DNA of 5,051 nucleotides. Origin: an uncultured Erysipelotrichaceae bacterium (GTDB lineage: Bacteria; Bacillota_I; Bacilli_A; RF39; UBA660). Positions 1 to 4,465 of the stretch are shown in pieces. The notes beneath the pieces were generated by a model. That model saw only the letters and a program-made list of their open reading frames with translations. It was not told where the DNA came from and did not search any database. The stretch's first letter is position 1. Each line of letters opens with the position of its first letter. The stretch spans positions 1 to 5,051 of the forward strand of contig CACXFI010000073.1 in NCBI GenBank assembly GCA_902766875.1, in the 5' to 3' direction. The position numbers and the translations under genes were made by a program.

Positions 1-602
1 ACTATAAAATTAGTAATTATAACTACTACTAAAGATCCTAATACATCAATTACATAATGTTGTTTAACTAATAAAGTAGATATAATAATTAAAAATAATA
101 TAAAAACATTTATTATTTTATACTTATAATTCTTACACTTTATAATAGAATATAATACTTGAAAACAAAATATACAATGTATAGAAGGAAAACAATTAAT
201 AGGGGGATTATCTATCTTATAAGTTAATTGTAATATAAAATTATTAATAATATCTATATTCAAATTAGATATATCAGGTCTTATCATTTCTACAGGATAT
301 AATAAAAATATAATATCTGCAATAACATATCCCAATATACCAGCTATTATCCCTTTATAATAAGTATCTTTATCATGAATAAATATATTATAAAAAGAAA
401 TAAATATCATAGGATAAAATAAATTATATATTATTATAAATTGAGGCATAAAAGGAATTTTATTATCTATATAATAATTAAATACATGATAATTACTTTG
501 AAATAATTTAACTAAAACATATAATAATCCTTGCCCTCCTAACAAAAGAATAATAGATATAATAAAATTCTTATCCAAAATACTCCTAAAATAATCCTTC
601 AC
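1..602 (-). CDS. PAP2-superfamily membrane phosphatase (partial, C-terminus outside window)
   Basis: The reading frame is open for 200 codons from a GTG start and runs off the left edge. The start is supported by an AGGTGG Shine-Dalgarno site (610-615) seven bases upstream; the nearby ATG is followed directly by TGA, so it cannot be the start. The product is very hydrophobic, with membrane segments at about residues 13-32, 52-74, 85-103 and 165-179. Two motifs identify the family: FPSIH at 138-142 (the PSxH motif) and KQHYVIDVLGS at 180-190 (the HYxxD motif with the second catalytic His). RP at 108-109 lies where the first motif might be, but a clear first motif is not visible. PAP2 enzymes remove phosphate from lipid phosphates such as phosphatidic acid or undecaprenyl pyrophosphate, or act as lipid phosphotransferases; the layout recalls the inositolphosphoceramide-synthase-like branch. 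The substrate is not deducible. It is divergent from the glycosyltransferase, so a shared lipid-linked surface pathway is possible. Base composition is very AT-rich, like that of the divergent gene. Confidence 0.8.
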   Translation of the reverse strand, partial: MKDYFRSILDKNFIISIILLLGGQGLLYVLVKLFQSNYHVFNYYIDNKIPFMPQFIIIYNLFYPMIFISFYNIFIHDKDTYYKGIIAGILGYVIADIIFLLYPVEMIRPDISNLNIDIINNFILQLTYKIDNPPINCFPSIHCIFCFQVLYSIIKCKNYKYKIINVFILFLIIISTLLVKQHYVIDVLGSLVVVIITNFI

Positions 603-609
603 ATAACCA

Positions 610-623
610 CCACCTAAATTATA
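610..623 (-). promoter_or_regulatory. Shine-Dalgarno site and possible -10 box of the PAP2 gene
   Basis: AGGTGG (610-615) sits seven bases before the GTG start and decides that start. A TATAAT (618-623) lies only three bases further upstream. If it were the -10 box, transcription would begin inside the Shine-Dalgarno site, and no good -35 is seen. The ribosome site is well supported; the promoter is not. Confidence 0.45.
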
Positions 624-652
624 CTACATAAAAATCAATAAAACTACTAATA

Positions 653-676
653 TATGGTATAATCTTATTAGGTGAT
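653..676 (+). promoter_or_regulatory. Extended -10 promoter and ribosome site of the glycosyltransferase operon
   Basis: TATGGTATAAT (653-663) is an extended -10 element (TGN before TATAAT). The -35 region at about 635-640 is poor, as is usual for extended -10 promoters. AGGTGAT (670-676) is the Shine-Dalgarno site, three bases before the ATG at 680. The expected transcription start, about seven bases after the -10, coincides with the A of AGGTGAT, so the leader would be very short. Confidence 0.6.
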
Positions 677-679
677 TTT

Positions 680-1525
680 ATGATAGATATAATTGTACCA
701 GTATATAATACACCATTACCTGACTTAGAAAGATGTTTAAATAGCATATTAAATCAAACTTATAACAATTATAAAGTATATATAATAGATGATGGAAGTA
801 ATACCAAAACAAAAGATTATCTTGATTCTTATATCAAAGATAAAAATAATTTTATAGTAAAACATATAAAAAATAATGGTGTTAGTAATGCTAGAAATAT
901 AGGTATAAATATTTCTAATTCTAAATACATAACATTTATTGATTCAGACGATACATTAGAAAAAAACTTCTTATCTGAATCATATACCATAATAAAAGAT
1001 AATAATCTAGATATTATAATAGGAGGATATAATGAAATAAAAAATAATATTATAACTAAAACTAGATTATCAGAACCGGGATTATATATTTATGAAAAAA
1101 ATAATATTAATAACTTTTTAGAAAAATTATTAACAAGTAAAACTAATGAAAATAATAAAGAAATAGGAGATTGCCCTACAGGAAGAATATACACTAGATT
1201 ATTTAAAAGAGATAGCATAGGTGATTTAAGATTTAATACTAATATCCATATTAGTGAGGATACACTATTTATGATTGATTATACTAATAGGGTAAGTAGA
1301 ATAGGTATAATTAATAAAGTTTGGTATAATTACTATATAAATGATTATTCAATATCTAATAATACTAAAAAAGAAAAATTAATAAATGATATTAATAATT
1401 TTATTAATGAAATAGAAAAAAGAATGAATAACGAATCTAATATTAATTTAAAAAAAGCTTATCAACAAAGAATAGATAAGTCCCTAAAGAATATTGATAA
1501 AATAAAAACTATAGATAAGAGGTAA
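680..1525 (+). CDS. Family 2 glycosyltransferase (GT-A fold)
   Basis: The protein has 281 residues and should transfer a sugar from a nucleotide-sugar donor to an acceptor, probably a surface glycan or lipid-linked intermediate on the cytoplasmic face. The order of motifs is that of GT2 enzymes: the N-terminal strand IIVPVYN (4-10), the CLNSILNQTY helix (19-28), IDDGS (36-40) for nucleotide binding, GVSNARN (67-73), and DSDD (88-91) as the metal-binding DxD. SEDTLF (192-197) matches the usual ED catalytic-base region, followed by the aromatic segment VWYNYYI at 214-220. No membrane segment is visible; the C-terminus (about 228-281) is charged and helical, rich in Lys and Asn. It starts at an ATG with AGGTGAT just upstream. 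The stop lies four bases before the next ATG, and the next gene's GAGGT ribosome site overlaps the last codons, so the two are likely translationally coupled. Base composition is extreme: 1081-1140 holds five G or C in sixty. Donor and acceptor are unknown. Confidence 0.88.
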   Translation: MIDIIVPVYNTPLPDLERCLNSILNQTYNNYKVYIIDDGSNTKTKDYLDSYIKDKNNFIVKHIKNNGVSNARNIGINISNSKYITFIDSDDTLEKNFLSESYTIIKDNNLDIIIGGYNEIKNNIITKTRLSEPGLYIYEKNNINNFLEKLLTSKTNENNKEIGDCPTGRIYTRLFKRDSIGDLRFNTNIHISEDTLFMIDYTNRVSRIGIINKVWYNYYINDYSISNNTKKEKLINDINNFINEIEKRMNNESNINLKKAYQQRIDKSLKNIDKIKTIDKR

Positions 1526-1529
1526 TATT

Positions 1530-2252
1530 ATGGCTATAATTGAAAACGGAAAAATTATCGGTGAATTTGATTTATATGATTATGGATTACCAACAACAAA
1601 AGGTTATCTACTTCACCAAGTTTCAAATGGTGGTAATTATGGTGATAAATTTCCAGAAAATAGAGAATATTTAAGAATTATTGGTATTACTAAAGATAAT
1701 CAAATACTTGAATATGGCTACATATATTTTATGTTACATACTTCAAAAGAAGGAATACCTTTATCCCATTATATAGGTTCTAAAGTATTAGAAGATTATA
1801 GAAATAAAGGACTAGGAGATTTATTAATGTCTATTTATTTATATTATAGCTATGATAAAGGATTTAAATATGTTGAATCTACAACAAGACAAAGAAAACT
1901 TGATATTCTATCTCTTATGGATAAATATGGTTTTAAAGTAAAAGAACCAGAAAGATATGATAATGGAGAAAGAATAACATTATTAAAAAATAAAATGGTA
2001 GTAGATATTTTTAAACAAAATAAAGGTGGAATATATTATAGATTTAAAACAAATAAAGCCGAAAAAAAGTATAGAGAAGATAATGCTAAAATAGCAGATA
2101 ATTATAATTATTTAGCCTCACAAGAAACTAATCTCAATCCAGAAGATTACAAAAAACTAGGATGGGTAGTTCCTAGTGAAGAATATAAAAGAACTACCAA
2201 TGATGATAATCTTGTTAAAAGTAATTTAGAAAAATCAGGATTTTCTAAATAA
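1530..2252 (+). CDS. GNAT-fold acyltransferase with unrecognised C-terminal extension
   Basis: The protein has 240 residues. A GNAT-like core is suggested by the segment IGSKVLEDYRNKGLGDLLM (82-100), where YRNKGLGD matches the R/Q-x-x-G-x-G/A acyl-CoA pyrophosphate-binding loop. It is followed by a helix, by FKYVESTTR (112-120) as the next strand, and by DILSLMDKYGFKV (125-137), the usual 'fellow-traveller' helix plus KYGF strand. The family transfers acyl groups, usually acetyl, from CoA to an amine. The N-terminal 80 residues fit the substrate-side strands. Residues about 150-240 are charged and lack a recognisable domain; typical GNAT proteins are 150-180 residues, so this tail is extra. 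The ATG is preceded by AAGAGGT, which overlaps the last codons of the glycosyltransferase, so it is the second gene of that operon. The substrate is unknown; a sugar amine or surface component is possible only by context. Confidence 0.7.
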   Translation: MAIIENGKIIGEFDLYDYGLPTTKGYLLHQVSNGGNYGDKFPENREYLRIIGITKDNQILEYGYIYFMLHTSKEGIPLSHYIGSKVLEDYRNKGLGDLLMSIYLYYSYDKGFKYVESTTRQRKLDILSLMDKYGFKVKEPERYDNGERITLLKNKMVVDIFKQNKGGIYYRFKTNKAEKKYREDNAKIADNYNYLASQETNLNPEDYKKLGWVVPSEEYKRTTNDDNLVKSNLEKSGFSK

Positions 2253-2260
2253 AAATATAT

Positions 2261-2283
2261 TATAATAGTAAGTGATTTGAGGA
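2261..2283 (+). promoter_or_regulatory. Possible -10 box and Shine-Dalgarno site of the second GNAT gene
   Basis: TATAAT (2261-2266) lies in the 38-base gap after the preceding stop, with GAGGA (2279-2283) seven bases before the ATG. No convincing -35 or TG extension is present, so the gene may instead be read through from the upstream operon. The ribosome site is good; the promoter is weakly supported. Confidence 0.35.
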
Positions 2284-2290
2284 ATAAAGC

Positions 2291-2743
2291 ATGGAAATTA
2301 AAAAAATTGAAATAGGTACGAATTATTTTTATCAAGTATGTGATTATATTGAAAACCACATAACAAAAGAAAATTTATCAAAAAATGGAGGAACATTAAA
2401 TTACAATAATTTAACATATAATTCTGATATTTTATTGGTTGCATCTGATAATGGTATACCTATTGGATATAATTCAATTGTAAAATATAATAAAGGATTG
2501 TATATATATCAAATAGCGGTAAAAAAAGAATATCAAAATAAAGGGATTGGAACATTAATGCTAAAAAAAGCAATTGAAATTGCAGAAGAACAAAATACAT
2601 TTGTAACAGCTCATGTAATGAATTATAACATAGCATCTCAAAAAATGTTTTTAAATCTTGGGTTCAAAAAGATAGATGAAGATGAAAAAACAGGTAATGG
2701 CTTCTATGCTTTAAATCAATTGAAAATAAAAAGAAATAAATAA
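2291..2743 (+). CDS. GNAT-family N-acetyltransferase
   Basis: A compact 150-residue protein of normal length for the family. The acetyl-CoA loop is EYQNKGIGTLML (80-91), containing Q-x-x-G-x-G, preceded by the strand LYIYQIAVKKE (70-80). It is followed by a long helix KKAIEIAEEQ (92-101), then AHVMNYNIASQKMFLNLGF (107-125), the typical N-x-x-A-x-x-x-x-x-x-x-x-GF C-terminal signature. The strand DILLVASDNGIPIGYNSI (46-63) is the usual central sheet. It should acetylate an amine on a small molecule or protein; the target cannot be told from sequence. It follows the other GNAT gene by 38 bases on the same strand and ends before a strong hairpin terminator. It may be the last gene of the cluster or have its own promoter. 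The two GNAT proteins do not look like recent duplicates. Confidence 0.88.
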   Translation: MEIKKIEIGTNYFYQVCDYIENHITKENLSKNGGTLNYNNLTYNSDILLVASDNGIPIGYNSIVKYNKGLYIYQIAVKKEYQNKGIGTLMLKKAIEIAEEQNTFVTAHVMNYNIASQKMFLNLGFKKIDEDEKTGNGFYALNQLKIKRNK

Positions 2744-2785
2744 GTAATTTTTCTTTATTTACACATAAAGATAAAATGTTTATAA

Positions 2786-2812
2786 AAAACACCAACAATT
2801 AGTTGGTGTTTT
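2786..2812. terminator. Bidirectional Rho-independent terminator
   Basis: A perfect 11-bp hairpin: AAAACACCAAC (2786-2796), loop AATTA, GTTGGTGTTTT (2802-2812). On the plus strand it ends the GNAT transcript 43 bases after its stop. On the minus strand it is followed by a run of T and A and could end transcripts from the RelA/SpoT-like gene. It lies between convergent genes, which fits a two-way terminator. Confidence 0.85.
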
Positions 2813-2828
2813 AATATTCTAAATGGCA
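2813..2828 (+). repeat. 16-bp direct repeat, left copy
   Basis: AATATTCTAAATGGCA occurs here and, exactly, at 3501-3516, where its last five bases form the 3' end of tRNA-Trp (minus strand TGCCA). The bases on each side of the match differ between the two copies. The copies bracket the RelA/SpoT-like gene. Confidence 0.7.
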
Positions 2829-2874
2829 CCGGTAGTTACCCATTGTGAAACTACTTATATGCTATCAGTTGCCA
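2824..2874. other. Foldable intergenic element, possible small RNA or 3' UTR structure
   Basis: Two nested stems are visible. The outer one pairs TGGCA (2824-2828) with TGCCA (2870-2874). The inner one pairs GTAGTT (2832-2837) with AACTAC (2849-2854) around an 11-base loop. On the minus strand the element lies 56 bases after the RelA/SpoT-like stop and just before the 2786-2812 terminator, so it would be in that gene's 3' UTR or form a separate short RNA. Its base content is richer in G and C than the surrounding sequence. It matches no riboswitch or RNA family that I recognise, and it lacks a T-arm, so it is not a tRNA. The rest of the 2744-2930 gap holds only the terminator and the left repeat copy. 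Confidence 0.35.
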
Positions 2875-2930
2875 AATACAATATACCATAGATTGATAAT
2901 TCAATAAATGGATTGATGCGTAACTTAAAT

Positions 2931-3428
2931 TTATTTAGTTATTCCATATGTTCGACTATTATATTCATCATGTGTTTGATTTGTCCATAACTCCATTTCA
3001 TTTGTCATTACTTGTATTTCTATATTTACTCCATTTAAATTGAAATAATACAAATTAGCTTTAAATCCACTATTGGTAGGTGTTACAAAATGGTCTACTT
3101 TTCTAGTTGGATTTAATCCTTTTTCAATTAAATTGGATAACTCAATAACTTCATCTTCAGTGCTTACTGAAAGTCTAAATCCAATGATATCAGGTAAATT
3201 TTGTGCTCCATATGCTTGCCCATACTGTTTGCGTCGAAGTTGTATTTTTCCCATCATCTTTTCTACTGATTTGATTCTATAATCTAAAGAGAATTCTTTT
3301 TTATAGTACATTTTTAAATAATTTTCTAGCCTTACTTGAAATTTTTCTTGTTGAATCTTTGCATTGTCGTGAATAATTTCACATGCGTTTTGATCTACAT
3401 TATCTACATTATTGGAATTAATATGCAT
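2931..3428 (-). CDS. Short, divergent RelA/SpoT-domain protein
   Basis: A 165-residue protein resembling the nucleotide pyrophosphokinase domain of small alarmone synthetases. Those enzymes make (p)ppGpp, or in toxic members modify nucleotides or tRNA ends. The recognisable order is YRIKSVEKMMGKIQ (50-63; usual R-x-K-S...K), DIIGFRL (80-86; the Mg-binding Asp and D-x-x-G-x-R), VDHFVTPTNSGFKANLYYF (111-129), where relatives have DY...PK..GY.S.H, IEIQVMT (136-142; E-x-Q) and W-x-x-x-x-H-x-x-Y (148-156). Kept residues include D80, R85, E137, Q139 and H153. Altered ones are the loop Tyr (F122), the loop His (N125 or L126), the PK Lys (T117), and the Arg of E-x-Q-x-R-T (M141). It ends at residue 165, whereas RelP and RelQ types run 210-250 residues with C-terminal helices. 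The start is firm: ATG with GAGGTGAT just upstream. It has its own promoter and no partner gene. It may be a specialised or inactive member; an alarmone or toxin role is inference. Confidence 0.75.
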   Translation of the reverse strand: MHINSNNVDNVDQNACEIIHDNAKIQQEKFQVRLENYLKMYYKKEFSLDYRIKSVEKMMGKIQLRRKQYGQAYGAQNLPDIIGFRLSVSTEDEVIELSNLIEKGLNPTRKVDHFVTPTNSGFKANLYYFNLNGVNIEIQVMTNEMELWTNQTHDEYNSRTYGITK

Positions 3429-3431
3429 ATA

Positions 3432-3466
3432 ATCACCTCAATTGTCTCTCGAAAACATTATACCAT
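3432..3466 (-). promoter_or_regulatory. Extended -10 promoter and ribosome site of the RelA/SpoT-like gene
   Basis: On the minus strand TATAAT (3457-3462) is preceded by TGG, giving an extended -10, within TATGGTATAAT, the same 11 bases found before the glycosyltransferase. GAGGTGAT (3432-3439) is a near-perfect Shine-Dalgarno site three bases before the ATG at 3428. The spacer and upstream part overlap the U-tract of the tRNA terminator, so terminator and promoter are packed back to back. Confidence 0.65.
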
Positions 3467-3498
3467 AAAATTAAAAACTCTAACTATAAAAGTTAGAG
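3465..3498 (-). terminator. Terminator of tRNA-Trp
   Basis: CTCTAAC (3478-3484) pairs with GTTAGAG (3492-3498) around a seven-base loop. On the minus strand the stem is followed by TTTTTAATTTTA, a U-rich tail. It begins 13 bases after the tRNA CCA end and should stop the tRNA transcript before the RelA/SpoT-like gene. Confidence 0.75.
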
Positions 3499-3500
3499 CA

Positions 3501-3516
3501 AATATTCTAAATGGCA
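3501..3516 (+). repeat. 16-bp direct repeat, right copy (tRNA-Trp 3' end)
   Basis: Exact second copy of AATATTCTAAATGGCA. On the minus strand it reads through the last acceptor base, discriminator and CCA of tRNA-Trp, plus 11 bases of trailer. Both copies lie just upstream, in the minus sense, of a hairpin terminator, so a duplicated tRNA trailer is an alternative to an attachment-site duplication. Confidence 0.7.
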
Positions 3517-3585
3517 GGGGATGAGAGAATCGAACTCCCAACAGTGGTTTTGGAGACCATTATTATACCATTTAACTAATCCCCT
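3512..3585 (-). tRNA. trnW: tRNA-Trp (anticodon CCA)
   Basis: The 74 bases fold into a full cloverleaf. The acceptor AGGGGAT pairs perfectly with ATCCCCT, followed by discriminator G and an encoded CCA. The D-arm is GTTA/TAAT with GG in the loop. The anticodon loop CTCCAAA puts CCA at positions 34-36 (complement of 3551-3553), reading UGG. The T-arm is GGGAG/CTCTC with loop TTCGATT. The CTCCAAA loop, the leading AGGGG and G73 are typical of bacterial tRNA-Trp. The first anticodon-stem pair is an A-C mismatch and the stem otherwise has four pairs; this is tolerable but a little weak. CCA, which reads only UGG, agrees with the standard use of TGA as stop. Confidence 0.95.
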
Positions 3586-3603
3586 AAGTGCTTTTCTTTA
3601 TAT

Positions 3604-3632
3604 AATTTATCATAAAATTAATTATTTATCAA
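3604..3632 (-). promoter_or_regulatory. Promoter of tRNA-Trp
   Basis: On the minus strand TTGATA (3627-3632), a 17-base spacer and TAAATT (3604-3609) form a sigma-70/sigma-A-type promoter; the spacer ends in TGA, giving an extended -10. Transcription should start near 3597, about a dozen bases before the mature tRNA 5' end. Confidence 0.65.
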
Positions 3633-3639
3633 GTTTTTA

Positions 3640-3671
3640 ATGAAAAATAAAAAAATTCCCTGTGGGAATTT
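3640..3671 (-). terminator. Terminator of the alpha/beta hydrolase gene
   Basis: AAATTCCC (3653-3660), loop TGT, GGGAATTT (3664-3671) forms an 8-bp hairpin. On the minus strand it is followed by TTTTATTTTTC. The upstream arm overlaps the last bases of the TAA stop codon, so the terminator starts inside the gene's end. Confidence 0.85.
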
Positions 3672-4407
3672 AAATATTTACTGTTTCTTTTTTGTCATTT
3701 GGTAGTCTTCTTAGAAAATTAGTAATGATCTTTTTAATTTCGTCTTTTCTATCTTTAGTAAAGCAATCATGAGTAACTTTATCGATATTTACTAAAAGAT
3801 TTGTTTTTGATTTAACAGTATTATAGACAAGATTGGTTCCTTCAATTGGAACAACACTATCATTTAGCCCATGAATTGTAAGAATTGGACAAGTTATTTT
3901 TTCAAGATCTTTTTGGTAAGCACTCACTAGTTTAGTAAATTCCATCATCGTAGTTATTGGAGTTTTTTGAATTCTTTCGATTACTTTTTCTTTATCTTCT
4001 TCTTTTAATAATGATGGTAATTTTTTTAGTGTCTCATTGATACCTTTAATATTTACTTTACCGTCTTTGAAATAGAAGTATCTGAATGCTGGGGCCACTA
4101 AAACTAGTTTTTTAATCTCTTTATATTTTGCTGCTAAATGGGCGGCAATAACGCCACCCATACTATGGCCTATAACATATATTTCTTTATAATGATGATT
4201 TAATAAAAATTCAATTTGTTGTTCGGCTGCTGTTACCCATGCAGTATATTTGACATTTTTTACGACATGTTTTTCATGTCCTGGTAGAGTAAATGTGTAA
4301 ACATCATAATTCCTATATGTTTCTAGTTCATTAGGGAAAGTGTCATAATCATATATCCCACCAACAAAACCATGGATAAATAAAATAGCTTTTCTTCTAA
4401 AAAACAT
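3670..4407 (-). CDS. Alpha/beta hydrolase, carboxylesterase Est30 / monoacylglycerol-lipase type
   Basis: A soluble serine hydrolase of 245 residues, close to the length of the Est30 group, that should cleave carboxyl esters of short or medium acyl chains. Visible in order (numbered from the ATG) are the oxyanion-hole HGFVGG (12-17), the nucleophile elbow GHSMGG (80-85, Ser82), a cap region of roughly 107-155 rich in Lys and Glu, TIHGLNDSVVP (177-187) carrying the acid Asp183, and VTHDCF (211-216) with His213, completing the triad. KTPITTMMEF before the last strands also resembles Est30. A GTG three codons upstream (4416) could extend the frame, but it lies inside the Shine-Dalgarno site AGGTGAT (4412-4418), so the ATG is preferred. 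The gene has its own promoter and terminator and is apparently monocistronic. No signal peptide is seen, so the enzyme is cytoplasmic. The natural substrate is unknown. Confidence 0.88.
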   Translation of the reverse strand: MFFRRKAILFIHGFVGGIYDYDTFPNELETYRNYDVYTFTLPGHEKHVVKNVKYTAWVTAAEQQIEFLLNHHYKEIYVIGHSMGGVIAAHLAAKYKEIKKLVLVAPAFRYFYFKDGKVNIKGINETLKKLPSLLKEEDKEKVIERIQKTPITTMMEFTKLVSAYQKDLEKITCPILTIHGLNDSVVPIEGTNLVYNTVKSKTNLLVNIDKVTHDCFTKDRKDEIKKIITNFLRRLPNDKKETVNI

Positions 4408-4411
4408 ACTA

Positions 4412-4453
4412 ATCACCTATAAGAATTATATCATTTTATAATTTACTTGTAAA
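4412..4453 (-). promoter_or_regulatory. Promoter and ribosome site of the alpha/beta hydrolase
   Basis: On the minus strand TTTACA (4448-4453; five of six match TTGACA), a 17-base spacer ending in TGA, and TATAAT (4425-4430) make a strong extended promoter. AGGTGAT (4412-4418) follows, four bases before the ATG. The predicted start, seven bases after the -10, falls on the A of AGGTGAT. The -35 lies 13 bases past the stop of the upstream GerAB-like gene, so the hydrolase is transcribed on its own. Confidence 0.7.
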
Positions 4454-4465
4454 TTTTATATTATA

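Noticed and set aside
2147..2359. Minus-strand open frame across the junction of the two GNAT genes.
   Set aside because: It overlaps two supported plus-strand genes and encodes a low-complexity hydrophobic string, as expected from reversed AT-rich code.
2813..2890. A second, degenerate tRNA on the minus strand ending in GTGCCA, before the same trailer sequence as tRNA-Trp.
   Set aside because: No T-arm (TTCRA loop with a five-base stem), no matching 5' acceptor arm and no anticodon arm can be placed. Only the last bases agree.
2850..2930. A frameshifted C-terminal continuation of the RelA/SpoT-like protein past its TAA.
   Set aside because: The other two minus-strand frames give only about 25 residues before a stop, with no likeness to the C-terminal helices of small alarmone synthetases.
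3073..3282. Plus-strand open frame inside the RelA/SpoT-like gene.
   Set aside because: It is antisense to a gene with clear motifs and a strong ribosome site; its protein looks like no family and it lacks its own ribosome site.
4408..4416. GTG start extending the hydrolase by three residues.
   Set aside because: This GTG is part of the AGGTGAT ribosome site, which is correctly spaced for the ATG at 4407, and nothing suitable lies upstream of the GTG.
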